Positions 42,799 through 51,726 of a stretch of DNA of 59,905 nucleotides are shown here, piece by piece. Made by a program: the position numbers and the translations under genes. The notes beneath the pieces were generated by a model that worked only from the letters and a program-made list of their open reading frames with translations, did no database searches and was not told the origin of the DNA. Origin of the DNA: Microvirga aerilata (GTDB taxonomy: Bacteria > Pseudomonadota > Alphaproteobacteria > Rhizobiales > Beijerinckiaceae); assembly GCF_016743775.1 (NCBI RefSeq), contig NZ_JAEQMY010000028.1:1-59905 (forward strand), read 5' to 3'. How positions within the stretch are numbered: position 1 is the first letter of the stretch; the number at the start of each line of letters is the position of its first letter.

Positions 42799-43551
42799 TC
42801 AACGATCATCCCGTATGAAAGGAAGCGAACCCTCGAAAGCCCATGTGGACAGGCAATGTCGCAAGTCCGCAGGCGTTCCAAGACGCACCTTGGCGACGGT
42901 CTCGCCCGCACCGATGCGGATGGACAAGCCGCCATGGGCGTTCACCGTCTTGAATCCGTTCTCGTCGGTCAAGTCGTCCCCGATGAAGATCGGCCGCCGT
43001 CCCATGTAGGGAGGCTCGTGCAGGAACCGCTCGATCACCTTTCCCTTGCCGGCGGCGGAAGGAAGGATCTCGGCCACGGCCTTGCCGTGCTGAAGGCGGT
43101 AGTCGCTCCCGAGCGCCTCGACGGCGGCATGGGCGGTCGCCAGGGCGAACTCTTTCTCATGGGGAGCCAGCCGCCAGTGGATGGCCACGGAGCAGCCCTT
43201 GTCCTCGATGAGGACGCCGGCCTTGTCGGCGACGATCTCGCTCAGGCGCTCGGCCGCCTCGCGCAGGGCCGGATGCTCATCGGGATCGCACATGGACAGA
43301 CGCCCGGCGATCCGGTGCTCGAGCCCGTGCAGCCCCGCCATGTCGAATTGGTGGGGCACGAATCGCCCGTCGAGGAACGTGATGGGACGCCCGCTGATCA
43401 TGGCGAGGGCGCCGCCGAGCCGGTCCTGCAGGGTGGTGAGGATCCGCGGCAGGGCCGGGTCCACCACCACCGCGTCCGGACGCTCGACGATATCCACCAG
43501 CGTACCGTCGAAATCGAGGAATAGGGCGTAGTCTTGGTTCATGTCGGGCAT
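42799..43551 (-). CDS. otsB: Trehalose-6-phosphate phosphatase
   Basis: A 250-residue HAD-superfamily phosphatase that dephosphorylates trehalose-6-P. The nucleophile motif is FLDFDGTLVDI, motif II includes MISGRP, and motif IV is FIGDDLTDENGF. The start at 43551 follows AAGG; another ATG at 43581 would overlap the otsA stop without a ribosome site. It sits between otsA (22 bases upstream) and the GH15 gene (1 base downstream). Confidence 0.93.
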   Translation of the reverse strand: MPDMNQDYALFLDFDGTLVDIVERPDAVVVDPALPRILTTLQDRLGGALAMISGRPITFLDGRFVPHQFDMAGLHGLEHRIAGRLSMCDPDEHPALREAAERLSEIVADKAGVLIEDKGCSVAIHWRLAPHEKEFALATAHAAVEALGSDYRLQHGKAVAEILPSAAGKGKVIERFLHEPPYMGRRPIFIGDDLTDENGFKTVNAHGGLSIRIGAGETVAKVRLGTPADLRHCLSTWAFEGSLPFIRDDR

Positions 43552-43573
43552 GGGACCTTGTCCAGCAGGAGCA

Positions 43574-45808
43574 TCATGCATCGGCCGGCGCGGGCCTCCG
43601 TCCCTTGGCGATCAGGCGCCGGATCCGCTGCTGCTTGCGCAGGCGGGAGGCGGCGAGCAGCATCTGCCCTGCCCAGCGATAAACGTTGCGCTCCTTGACC
43701 TGGTCGCGCATGAGCCGCATCCGCTCGCGCTGTTCGGGCTCCGGCATGGTGAGCGAACGGTTGATGGCCTCGCCCATGGCGTGGGCGTTGTAGGGGTTGA
43801 CGATCAGGGCCTCCGACAGCTCACGGGAGGCTCCGGCGAATGCCGAGAGGATGAGCACGCCCTGCTCGTCGTCGCGGGCGGCCACGAATTCCTTGGCCAC
43901 CAGGTTCATGCCGTCGTGCAGGCTCGACACGATGCAGAGGTCCGCGGCGCGGAAGAGCTCGAAGACCTCATCGGGCTCGTGGTGGCGGATGAGGAGCCGG
44001 ATGGGCTCGTAGCCGTCCCCGCCATGCTTCTCGTTGATCTCGCGGGCCAGGGCCTCGGCCTCCTCCTGGAGCAGGCGGTAATTGGCCAGCTTGCTGCGCG
44101 TCGGGGCGGCCACCTGGACGAAGGTGAAGTTTCCGCGCCATTCGGGATGCTCGCCGATCAGCGCATCGATGGCCTGCATGCGGTCGAGGATGCCTTTCGT
44201 GTAGTCGAACCGTTCGATGCCGACGCCGATGCGCATGTCCTGCGGCAACCCCAGGCGCTCCCGCACGATGCGGCGGCATTCCTCCACGGGCTTCTGGCCC
44301 TCCATGGCGGTGGGCGGCCATTCGATGGAGATGGGATAGGGCCGGATCAGGGTTTCCTCGCCGCCGAAGGTCACGGAATCCTTTTCCCGGTCGATTCGGC
44401 TTTCCACATAAGAATCGACCGCATCCATGAAATTGTTGCAATGGGCCTGGGTGTGGAAGCCCAGGATCGAGGAGCCCAGAAGCCCGTCGATGATCTCCTC
44501 CCGCCAGGGGCAGATGCCGAAGGTTTCGGCGTTCGGCCACGGGATGTGCCAGAAGGTCACGATGGTGGCCCGGGGGAGCCGGTCACGGATCATGCGCGGC
44601 AGGAGCGCGAAGTGGTAGTCCTGCACGAGAATGATCGGATCCTCGCGCTTGGCCTCGGCCACGATGGCGTCCGCGAACTTCTCGTTGACCGAGCGGTACA
44701 GCTGCCAGTCGGGCTCGCGGAAGATCGGCCGCACGAAGGCGATATGGCACAGGGGCCAGAGGCCCTCGTTGGCGGCGCCGTAATAATACCCGTCCTGCTC
44801 CTCCTCCGAGAGCCAGACGCGGCGAAGCGTATAGGACGGGTTGCTCGGGGGAACGGGTACCCGGTCGTTGGCGTCGACCGTGTCCCGGTCCGCCGTTCCG
44901 CTGCCATGGGCCACCCAGGTGCCGCCGCAGGCGCGCACCACCGGCTCCAGCGCCGAGACGAGGCCGCTTGCGGGGATCTGCAGGGAAATGTCGCCGCCGT
45001 CCGTGCGGTTGTGGATATAGGGCTCGCGGTTCGAGACCACGATCACCTCCGAGCCCGACAGCTCGTTGGCCAGGGCCGCCCTCAGGGTGTCCGGGCTCCA
45101 GTCCGTATGCGCCGCATCGATGGTTCGCCGGGAGGCCTCCAGTTCCTGGAGCACGTCGCGGATTTCCTGGCCCAGGGGAATGATGTTCTCTTCCGCCGGC
45201 GGGTTGGCGCTGCCGGCGCGCGCGCTGTCGAGGGCCTGCCGGATGGAGGCGAGCCACCGCCGCATGATCAGGGCCGCGATCATGGCGGCAAGGGCCGCCG
45301 CCCCGAAGGCGACGCCGGCAAGTGCCAGGAAGAGATAGTTTCGCGCCTCCCCGCCCCTTTGGTCCGCGTAGCTCAGGTCGTGCAGGACGACGAGGTGCCC
45401 TGCGCGCCCGCCCGCATTCAGGGGGAAGGAGCTGACCAGGATGTTGTGGTCCTGGTTCCTGACGGTGGAAAAGCTCTCCGCGTCGGACCGGGCGGCCTCC
45501 TCGCAGGAGAAGGTCTTGGGCATGTTGGCGGACGGAAAGCGCAGATTCTGCCCGTCGCAGTAGCCGATGGCCAGCACGCGCTCGTCGGAGGCGATGCGCT
45601 CGAACAGGCCGGTCACCCGCTGGGCGTCGTTTTGCGCCAGCAGCCCGCTCACCTGGTCCCGAACGGAGTTGAACACGAGCCGGGAGCGCAGCTCCACGTC
45701 CCGGCGCGACCATTGTTCCACGAACGATGTCGCGAAGGGCAGGACGGCCAGGATGACGATGGCCGCCACGAGCATTGCGATACCGCCAAAGCGGAAGATG
45801 ATCCTCAA
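43574..45808 (-). CDS. otsA: Trehalose-6-phosphate synthase fused to an N-terminal membrane sensor-like domain
   Basis: About 744 residues, some 270 longer than a normal OtsA. From the proposed TTG at 45808 (GAGGAAA upstream), the N-terminus has one transmembrane helix at about 8-28, an extracytoplasmic segment to about 155 containing [20 protein letters not shown], and a second helix near 165-185 ([20 protein letters not shown]). A HAMP-like linker follows. The GT20 catalytic domain then starts at [10 protein letters not shown], with [37 protein letters not shown] and [20 protein letters not shown]. All known UDP-glucose and glucose-6-P residues seem kept. It is first in an otsA-otsB-GH15-glk operon. 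The sensor-like half suggests membrane-tethered or osmotically responsive synthesis. Confidence 0.9.
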   Translation of the reverse strand: MRIIFRFGGIAMLVAAIVILAVLPFATSFVEQWSRRDVELRSRLVFNSVRDQVSGLLAQNDAQRVTGLFERIASDERVLAIGYCDGQNLRFPSANMPKTFSCEEAARSDAESFSTVRNQDHNILVSSFPLNAGGRAGHLVVLHDLSYADQRGGEARNYLFLALAGVAFGAAALAAMIAALIMRRWLASIRQALDSARAGSANPPAEENIIPLGQEIRDVLQELEASRRTIDAAHTDWSPDTLRAALANELSGSEVIVVSNREPYIHNRTDGGDISLQIPASGLVSALEPVVRACGGTWVAHGSGTADRDTVDANDRVPVPPSNPSYTLRRVWLSEEEQDGYYYGAANEGLWPLCHIAFVRPIFREPDWQLYRSVNEKFADAIVAEAKREDPIILVQDYHFALLPRMIRDRLPRATIVTFWHIPWPNAETFGICPWREEIIDGLLGSSILGFHTQAHCNNFMDAVDSYVESRIDREKDSVTFGGEETLIRPYPISIEWPPTAMEGQKPVEECRRIVRERLGLPQDMRIGVGIERFDYTKGILDRMQAIDALIGEHPEWRGNFTFVQVAAPTRSKLANYRLLQEEAEALAREINEKHGGDGYEPIRLLIRHHEPDEVFELFRAADLCIVSSLHDGMNLVAKEFVAARDDEQGVLILSAFAGASRELSEALIVNPYNAHAMGEAINRSLTMPEPEQRERMRLMRDQVKERNVYRWAGQMLLAASRLRKQQRIRRLIAKGRRPAPADA

Positions 45809-46000
45809 GACGCTTGTTTCCTCACGAAAGCCAACACCTTCGCCAAGGGCTCGGGCGTGAAGCCTGGCGGCCGGCCCCTGAATCCTGCCCCCGACGGAAT
45901 GCCGCAAGGAATTGCGGCGCTCGTCCCTGTTATGGGCTCGCGTGCCGAACTTTCCAGGCTTAAAACGAGCCTTAGGACAGGCGCCTGTGGCCGAATTCAA

Positions 46001-46038
46001 TAAAAACGCGGCCGATGCTCCTGCATCGGCCGCGTTTT
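46001..46038 (-). terminator. Strong intrinsic terminator of the type I secretion operon
   Basis: AACGCGGCCGATGC and GCATCGGCCGCGTT pair perfectly over 14 bases around a 4-base loop. On the minus strand it is followed by a T5 run. It closes the operon at 46062-49157 and separates it from the trehalose operon. On the + strand it also ends in TTTT. Confidence 0.92.
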
Positions 46039-46061
46039 GCTTCGTTCCGGTCGGAAGGAGA

Positions 46062-47387
46062 TCAGTGCTCGCGGAAGGCGCGGGCGATCTGCTCCTGCAT
46101 GGGCTTGAAGAAGTACTCGAACGGGGTGCGCTCGTTCACCTCGACGAAGACCTCGGCCTGCATGCCTGCGATGAGGTGCAGGTTCTCAAGCTTCTTGAGT
46201 TCGTTCTGCGGAAGCTCGATCCGGATCGTGTAGAAGGTGGTGCCGGTCTGCTGATCCCGGGTCACGTCGGCCGAGATGCGGCTGACGGAGCCGTGCAGGT
46301 CCGGCATGTTGCGCGCGTTGGAGGCATGGACCTTCACCGTCGCCTTCTGGCCGATCCTCACCTGATCGATCTCGTTGGGGAGAACGCGGGCTTCGAGCTC
46401 GAGCTTGTCGTTCACGGGAACGATGTTCATCACCGGCTCGGCCGGCGAGATCACGCCGCCGATGGTGTGAACGTTGAGCTGGTGGACATAGCCGTCGCTG
46501 GGCGCCCGGATGTCGATGCGCTTCAGCTGATCCTCGGCCGCCACCTTCCGCTCGGTGTACTCCGCCACCTTGCCCTGGATGTCGCGCAGCTCCTGCATGG
46601 CTTCCGCGCGCATCTGCTCGTCGATCTGGATGATCTGGAACTCGGTCTCGGCGATCCGGCTCTCAGCCTGGGCCACCGAAGCGATGAGCTGGCCGCGCTG
46701 GCCTTCGATGCTCGCGGCATCGCGCTCGAGGGCGTTCAGGCGCGGGAGCTGCACCAGGTTCTTCTGGTAGAGCTCGCGGACGCCCTTCAGCTCGTCCACG
46801 ATCAGCTCGGCCTCGCGGACCTTCGCCTGCTGCTGCGCCCTCAGGCCCGTGATCTCGTCCCGGGACTGGGTGATGCGCTTCTTGAGCTGGTCCTTCTGCG
46901 CATCGCGCGAGGCGCGACGGGCATCGAACAGGGTCCGCTCGGACGACATGATCTTCTGAACCGCCGGATCCTTGAGGCGATGGGCGAATTCCTCGGGCAT
47001 GGGAACGGAGGAGGCGCCGTCGCGCTCAGCCTCGAGGCGGGCCTGGCGGCCGATATACTCGTCGAGCTGCTTCGACACGACCTGCATGTTGGCGCGGGTC
47101 ATCGTCTCGTCGAGGCGCACCAGGAGGTCGCCTTGCGAAACCCGGTCGCCTTCCTTGACCTTCAGCTCGCCGACGATGCCGCCGGTCGAGTGCTGGATCT
47201 TCTTGACGCTGGTGTCGACCACGAACTGGCCGCCCGCGACGACGGCGCCCGACAGGGTCGAGGTGGCAGCCCATAGGCCGATCGTTCCGCCGAAGAGGCC
47301 GATCATGGCCACGCCTGCGATTGCCGACTGGCGCAGGACCCGCTGGTGGGCGGAGGGCTTCTTTTGTGGAGCTTGAATGACCAACAT
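46062..47387 (-). CDS. HlyD-family type I secretion periplasmic adaptor (PrsE type)
   Basis: A 441-residue membrane-fusion protein. A cytoplasmic N-terminal tail is followed by one transmembrane helix (about 22-45). A biotinyl-lipoyl half reads VVDTSVKKIQHSTGGIVGELKVKEGDRVSQGD. A long alpha-helical hairpin (about 110-290) follows, then the second lipoyl half IRAPSDGYVHQLNVHTIGGVISPAEPVMNIVP, and a beta-barrel end with TFYTIRIELP. It links the ABC exporter to an outer-membrane TolC-like protein. Its ATG abuts the stop of the exporter gene. Confidence 0.92.
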   Translation of the reverse strand: MLVIQAPQKKPSAHQRVLRQSAIAGVAMIGLFGGTIGLWAATSTLSGAVVAGGQFVVDTSVKKIQHSTGGIVGELKVKEGDRVSQGDLLVRLDETMTRANMQVVSKQLDEYIGRQARLEAERDGASSVPMPEEFAHRLKDPAVQKIMSSERTLFDARRASRDAQKDQLKKRITQSRDEITGLRAQQQAKVREAELIVDELKGVRELYQKNLVQLPRLNALERDAASIEGQRGQLIASVAQAESRIAETEFQIIQIDEQMRAEAMQELRDIQGKVAEYTERKVAAEDQLKRIDIRAPSDGYVHQLNVHTIGGVISPAEPVMNIVPVNDKLELEARVLPNEIDQVRIGQKATVKVHASNARNMPDLHGSVSRISADVTRDQQTGTTFYTIRIELPQNELKKLENLHLIAGMQAEVFVEVNERTPFEYFFKPMQEQIARAFREH

Positions 47388-49157
47388 TTAACCAACCTCT
47401 CGCAGGTTCGCAGCCTGGGCTGCCGGGGCCTGCTGCGGCCGCACGGGTGCCGGCGCCGCATTGCGTTTCATGACGGACTGCAGAACCTCGTCCCGCGGCC
47501 CCATGGCCTTGATCCGGCCCTCTTCCATGATGGCGACCTGATCGACCTGGCCGAGAGCGGCCGGGCGGTGGGTGATGACCACGACGACGCCGCCGCGCTT
47601 TCTCACCGACAGGATAGCCTGGTTCAGGGCTTCGTCGCCGGCGCCGTCGAGGCTGGCGTTCGGCTCGTCGAGCACGACCAGGAACGGGTTGCCGTAGAGG
47701 GCGCGAGCCAGGGCGACGCGCTGGCGCTGGCCGCCCGACAGGGAGGCTCCGCCTTCGCCGAGGCGGGTGTCGTAGCCGTCGGGGAGGTTGAGGATCAGCT
47801 CATGGGCGCCGGCGCTTTGGGCTGCCGCGATCACGTCGTCGGGCTTGGCGTCCGGCTGGAAGCGGGAGATGTTCTCGGCGACGGTGCCTTCGAACAGCTC
47901 CACATCCTGGGGCAGGTAGCCGATGTTGCGGCCGAGCGGATCGGCCTCCCACTGGTCGAGGGCCGCGCCGTCGAGGCGGATCTCGCCGCGCAAGGTCGGC
48001 CACACGCCGACGAGGGCGCGGGCAAGGGTCGACTTGCCCGAGGCGCTCGGGCCGATGAGGCCCAGGCCCTGGCCGGCCTGAAGCTGAAGGGAGGCGGCCT
48101 GGACGATCGGGAGCGAAGCGCCCGGGGCGCCCACATACACCTCTTCCACCGTCAGGGTCGACTTCGGGGCGGGCAGCGGCATGCGCTGGCCCTGAGCCGG
48201 CACGATCGACATGATGTGCTGGAGGCGGCGGTAGGCCTGGCGGGAGGCGGTGAAGCCCTTCCAGTGCGCGACCGCGATCTCGATGGGAGCCAGAGCACGC
48301 GACATCAGGATCGAGCCGGCGATCATGAGACCGCCCGACATCTCGCCCTGGATCACGTAATAGGCGCCAAGACCCAGGATGGCCGACTGGAGCACCATGC
48401 GGAAGACCTTGGCGAAGGCGCTGATGCCGGCCGAGGACTCGCTTGCGGCCAGTCCGTCGTTGACGTGGCGCACATGCACCTCGTCGTAGCGCTTGGCCAG
48501 GAAGCCCAGCATGCCGTTGGCCCGGATGGTCTCCGCGTTGCGGCGGCTGGACTCGGCCAGGACGTGCCGCTCCGCGCCGCTCCTCGTCACCTCGTAGGAC
48601 GGGCCCTTGCTCTTGGCGTCCGTATAGATCGTCAGGATCACGATGACCACGCCGCCGAAGACCGACATGACGCCGATGCCCGGATGGATCATGAAGCAGC
48701 CGATGAGGAAGATCGGCAGGAAGGGCATGTCGAACAGGGCCGTGGGACCCAAGCTCGACAGGAAGCCGCGGATCGTATCGAGATCGCGGATGGGCTGCAT
48801 GCTCTCGGCCTGCTTGGCGCCCTTGAGCGGCATCGTGGCCACAAGGTCGAAGACCCGGTGCGACAGGAGCTCGTCGAAGCGGGCGCCGATGCGCGCCAGC
48901 ATCCGGCTGCGCAGCATGTCGAGGCCGCCGGAGAGCGCAAAGGCCGCCAGGGTGATCAGGGAGAGGCCGATCAGGGTCGGGATGCTCCGGCTCGACAGCA
49001 CCCGGTCATAGACTTGGAGCATGTAGACCGAGCCCGTCAGGGCCAGAAGGTTGACGACTGCCGAAAATACGGCAACCCCCGTGAATGAGGGAAGGCAGGA
49101 CCTCAGAGCGTCTTGGACCTCTGTGCTTTCTTCCCGATTTCTCGATGCCTGCTTCAT
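47388..49157 (-). CDS. Type I secretion ABC exporter (PrsD type permease/ATPase)
   Basis: A 589-residue fused permease/ATPase. Five to six helices lie in the first 300 residues, including VNLLALTGSVYMLQVYDRVL, a signature of the RTX/PrsD class. The ATPase domain has GPSASGKST (Walker A), YLPQDVELFEGTV, LSGGQRQRVALARALYG and FLVVLDEPNASLD. There is no C39 peptidase domain. It pairs with the adjacent HlyD protein. No RTX-repeat substrate is visible within the window, so the cargo must be encoded elsewhere. The upstream 395 bases hold a candidate small RNA. Confidence 0.93.
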   Translation of the reverse strand: MKQASRNREESTEVQDALRSCLPSFTGVAVFSAVVNLLALTGSVYMLQVYDRVLSSRSIPTLIGLSLITLAAFALSGGLDMLRSRMLARIGARFDELLSHRVFDLVATMPLKGAKQAESMQPIRDLDTIRGFLSSLGPTALFDMPFLPIFLIGCFMIHPGIGVMSVFGGVVIVILTIYTDAKSKGPSYEVTRSGAERHVLAESSRRNAETIRANGMLGFLAKRYDEVHVRHVNDGLAASESSAGISAFAKVFRMVLQSAILGLGAYYVIQGEMSGGLMIAGSILMSRALAPIEIAVAHWKGFTASRQAYRRLQHIMSIVPAQGQRMPLPAPKSTLTVEEVYVGAPGASLPIVQAASLQLQAGQGLGLIGPSASGKSTLARALVGVWPTLRGEIRLDGAALDQWEADPLGRNIGYLPQDVELFEGTVAENISRFQPDAKPDDVIAAAQSAGAHELILNLPDGYDTRLGEGGASLSGGQRQRVALARALYGNPFLVVLDEPNASLDGAGDEALNQAILSVRKRGGVVVVITHRPAALGQVDQVAIMEEGRIKAMGPRDEVLQSVMKRNAAPAPVRPQQAPAAQAANLREVG

Positions 49158-49200
49158 GTGTTCTTTCCATAGGCAGACCAGTGACCCGGCGCCATCCTGT

Positions 49201-49228
49201 TTGCAGTCCCATCATGCAAGGATATACC
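49201..49228 (+). promoter_or_regulatory. Candidate promoter of a small RNA
   Basis: TTGCAG (49201-49206), 16 bases and TATACC (49223-49228) on the + strand would start transcription near 49235, ahead of two to three hairpins and a terminator. Confidence 0.4.
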
Positions 49229-49234
49229 CTAGCA

Positions 49235-49323
49235 CAATGTTTGCCATCCCGCGATGGCTGTGATGTCGGGCTCTGAGCCGAAAGAGCAATCTTATTGATT
49301 TTAGGGGCTGACGCCCCTTTTTC
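49235..49323 (+). ncRNA. Candidate small RNA with terminator between divergent genes
   Basis: Within this stretch are a perfect stem GCCATC-CCGC-GATGGC (49243-49258), a weaker GGCTC/GAGCC repeat, and an A/U-rich linker (49281-49302) of the kind Hfq binds. It ends with a terminator, AGGGGC-TGAC-GCCCCT, followed by T4 (49303-49322). There is no open reading frame of merit. Together with the promoter-like sequence this makes a roughly 90-base sRNA. Alternatively the hairpin could be an attenuator in the leader of the gene at 49553. Confidence 0.45.
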
Positions 49324-49552
49324 TCTTACTCTTACGGCTATGGAGGTGCCCCCAAAGGTGTCGCCTTCCGTTAAGCCACCTTTTGTAACCCTATTCCATG
49401 TAACTATGTCAATAAAAAGATTTGTTCGTCTGTGCGCGATGTTACATCGCCCTGTGTCCGGGCATGGATGCAACGTAAGCACCTAACCAAAACGTAACGC
49501 TTTGGTAAACTTTCGTGGTTAATCGTCTCTGACCTGGAAATGAGGTCGGATT
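49324..49552 (+). promoter_or_regulatory. AT-rich upstream region of the coiled-coil protein gene
   Basis: This stretch is markedly more AT-rich than the rest of the window and carries several TAAC/GTAA repeats (for example around 49387, 49400 and 49491). It includes TTGTAA-N16-TATGTC on the + strand as a weak promoter. No gene is seen. It may be a binding region for a nucleoid-type regulator such as MucR, which prefers such DNA; this is speculative. Confidence 0.3.
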
Positions 49553-50434
49553 ATGGACGCCAAGAACCATTCCAAAGATCAGCGCGAATCATCTGCCAAA
49601 GCCGTCCAGATCGACCCGACGGCCAGCGCCGCCTTGGCCGAAGCCATCAAGAGCGCCAAGCAGGGCCTGAAGCCCGAAGCCTCCCTGCCCTCGAACAGCT
49701 CCGGCAAACCGGCCGGCGGACGCCCCTTTCCGGCGATGCTCGCAGCTCAGGCCGCCGTGGCCCTGCTCCTGGTCGGGGCCGGATGGTCCGCGTCCTACAT
49801 GGGAACCCTGGCCAATGAGGGCGCCATCCGCAAGCTCGAGATCGAGACGGCCCGCAGCCAGGAGATCCTGGCGCGGCTCAGCAGCGATCTGGATGCGTTG
49901 AGGAACGCGATGGCCGCGGCCAAGGACGTGGAGCATACCGCATCCACGGCCTCCGCCTCCGGACAGGCCAAGCTCGCCGACAAGGTGGAGCGTCTTGCCA
50001 TTGCGGTTCAGGAGCCCGGCAGGAAGCTCACGGCCCTCGAAGGCAGGCTCGACCGGATGGAGAGCCAGATCATGACCACGCTCGCGGGACTGAACGCGAA
50101 GCCGGCACCGGCCGCCGCTCCTGCGGCGCCTCCCGCTGCCGAGACGGCCGCCCGCGACGATGCTCCGGCCCCCAAGCCGGCCAAGGTCGAGCTTCCCGTC
50201 AAGACCGAGTCTCCTGCCAAGATGGAGCCGCCGGCCAAGGCCGAGCCTGTGGATGGCTGGGTGCTGCGGGAGGTCTATAACGGCGCGGCGCTCGTGGAGA
50301 GCCGGAACCGGCGCCTCTACGAGGTCATGCCGGGCGGCATCCTGCCGGGCGTGGGCCGCGTCGAGGCGATCCAGCGCCGCGGCACCCGCTGGGTGGTGCT
50401 CACGGACAAGGGCTTCATCGGCACGTACCGGTAA
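49553..50434 (+). CDS. Membrane-anchored coiled-coil protein, function unknown
   Basis: A 293-residue protein. Residues 1-58 are hydrophilic and cytosolic, followed by one transmembrane helix at about 60-82 (FPAMLAAQAAVALLLVGAGW). A likely coiled coil runs from about 93 to 185, then an Ala/Pro/Lys-rich linker (repeated PAK, PVKTESPAK). The compact C-terminal beta domain of about 60 residues (GWVLREVYNGAALVESRNRR, ending GTRWVVLTDKGFIGTYR) resembles the small beta modules of PilP-like pilus or secretion proteins. Good ribosome site (GAGGT). It is divergent from the type I secretion genes, so a role in the envelope is plausible. No family name is certain. Confidence 0.75.
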   Translation: MDAKNHSKDQRESSAKAVQIDPTASAALAEAIKSAKQGLKPEASLPSNSSGKPAGGRPFPAMLAAQAAVALLLVGAGWSASYMGTLANEGAIRKLEIETARSQEILARLSSDLDALRNAMAAAKDVEHTASTASASGQAKLADKVERLAIAVQEPGRKLTALEGRLDRMESQIMTTLAGLNAKPAPAAAPAAPPAAETAARDDAPAPKPAKVELPVKTESPAKMEPPAKAEPVDGWVLREVYNGAALVESRNRRLYEVMPGGILPGVGRVEAIQRRGTRWVVLTDKGFIGTYR

Positions 50435-50516
50435 ACCCCGACGCGAACGGATGCCGGCCCGACGAAAGGCCGGCATCGGCCAAGCCGCCGTGGGGCAAGT
50501 CTCAATGCGGCGAGCC

Positions 50517-50666
50517 TTAATGGGGAACCAGGCCTCGCAGGCCATAGACCAGCGCGGTGAATCCGGCGAGGCTCGCCGCATAGATCGATACGAACCAGAG
50601 CAGGCGCTTCATGCGCCCCTGCGGCCGGCCATGGCTCACCGGGTCTTCGCGCGATTGCGTGCGCAT
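50517..50666 (-). CDS. DUF2474-type small subunit of cytochrome bd oxidase (CydX-like)
   Basis: A 49-residue protein with one transmembrane helix (LLWFVSIYAASLAGFTALVY) after a basic N-terminus. It is encoded immediately downstream of cydB, whose TGA shares one base with its ATG. Small single-helix proteins at this position (CydX, CydS, DUF2474) stabilise the haem sites of bd oxidases. The length, helix and coupling fit DUF2474. A second ATG at codon 19 (MKRLLWF) would give a 31-residue form. Confidence 0.8.
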   Translation of the reverse strand: MRTQSREDPVSHGRPQGRMKRLLWFVSIYAASLAGFTALVYGLRGLVPH

Positions 50667-51715
50667 CAATGATACCCGTAGCCGCCGCCCGAGATCTCTT
50701 CGGCCACCTTGCCGCGGAACACGTAATAGGCATAGGCCGTGTAGGCGAAGGTCATGGGCATGGCGATGCTGAAGCCCACAAGGGCGAAGAGCTGGGAATC
50801 CACCGTGTTCGCCGTGTCCCACACCGTGAGGTTCGGCGGCACGTTATAGGGGAATAGGCTGACGCCGAGACCCAGATAGCCGAGCAGGAACATGCCGATG
50901 GCCAGAAAGAACGGCCGGTAGTGGCGCCCCTCCTCCAGGTCGCGGAAGAGCCGGTAGGCGAGATAGGCCGTGATCAGCGGGATCGGCGCCAGGAAGGCGA
51001 TGTTGGGCCAGGTGAACCAGCGCGTCTCGATCTCCCTGCCGAGGAACGGCACCCACAGGGACACCGCCCCCATGGCGATGATCGTGGCGATGAGAAACCG
51101 CACCGCCACGCGGCGGGCCCAGATTTCCAGCTCGCCCGTGGTCTTCATCACGCACCAGGTCGAGCCGAGAAGCCCGTAGCCGCAGATCAGGCCCACGCCG
51201 GTGAGCAGGCTGAAGGGGGTCAGGAAATCCCAGGTGCCCCCGGTGAACTGCCGCCCGTCATTGGCAAAGCCCTGCACGAAGGCGCCCAGCACCATCCCTT
51301 GAAAGAATGTGGCGAACAGGGACCCGAAGAAGAACGCGTTGTCCCACAGGAATTTCGACCGGTCCGCCTTGAAGCGGAACTCGAAGGCGACGCCCCGGAA
51401 GATCAAGGCGATCAGCATGAGGATGATCGGCACGTAGAGCGCCGGCATGAGCACCGCATAGGCCACATGGAACACGGCAAAGAGGCCGCCGCCGCCGAGA
51501 ATGAGCCAGGTCTCGTTCCCGTCCCAGATGGGCGCCACGGAAAACATCATCCGGTCGCGCCAGTTCTCGTCGCGGGCGGCCTTGAAGAGGATGCCCACGC
51601 CGAGATCGAAGCCGTCGACGATCACATACATGGCGACCGCGACCGCAATGAGCCCGGCCCAGATCAGGGGCAGCCAGAAGGCGAGGCCTTCATATTCCGT
51701 TCCGAAACCGAACAT
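50666..51715 (-). CDS. cydB: Cytochrome bd-type quinol oxidase subunit II
   Basis: A 349-residue integral membrane protein with nine or so helices. It has the family opening LPLIWAGLIAVAVAMYVIVDGFDLGVGILF and VAPIWDGNETWLILGGGGLFAVFHVAYA, both diagnostic of CydB/CioB. It partners the subunit I encoded 11 bases upstream. The ATG at 51715 starts the conserved N-terminus; the longer open frame overlaps cydA and is not part of it. Confidence 0.94.
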   Translation of the reverse strand: MFGFGTEYEGLAFWLPLIWAGLIAVAVAMYVIVDGFDLGVGILFKAARDENWRDRMMFSVAPIWDGNETWLILGGGGLFAVFHVAYAVLMPALYVPIILMLIALIFRGVAFEFRFKADRSKFLWDNAFFFGSLFATFFQGMVLGAFVQGFANDGRQFTGGTWDFLTPFSLLTGVGLICGYGLLGSTWCVMKTTGELEIWARRVAVRFLIATIIAMGAVSLWVPFLGREIETRWFTWPNIAFLAPIPLITAYLAYRLFRDLEEGRHYRPFFLAIGMFLLGYLGLGVSLFPYNVPPNLTVWDTANTVDSQLFALVGFSIAMPMTFAYTAYAYYVFRGKVAEEISGGGYGYH

Positions 51716-51726
51716 GGTGCCGCCTC

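Noticed and set aside
43541..46003. 820-codon + strand open frame opposite otsA
   Set aside because: Shadow of otsA; the minus frame has unmistakable GT20 motifs.
47346..49088. 580-codon + strand frame opposite the type I exporter
   Set aside because: Antisense shadow; Walker A, signature and Walker B are in the minus frame.
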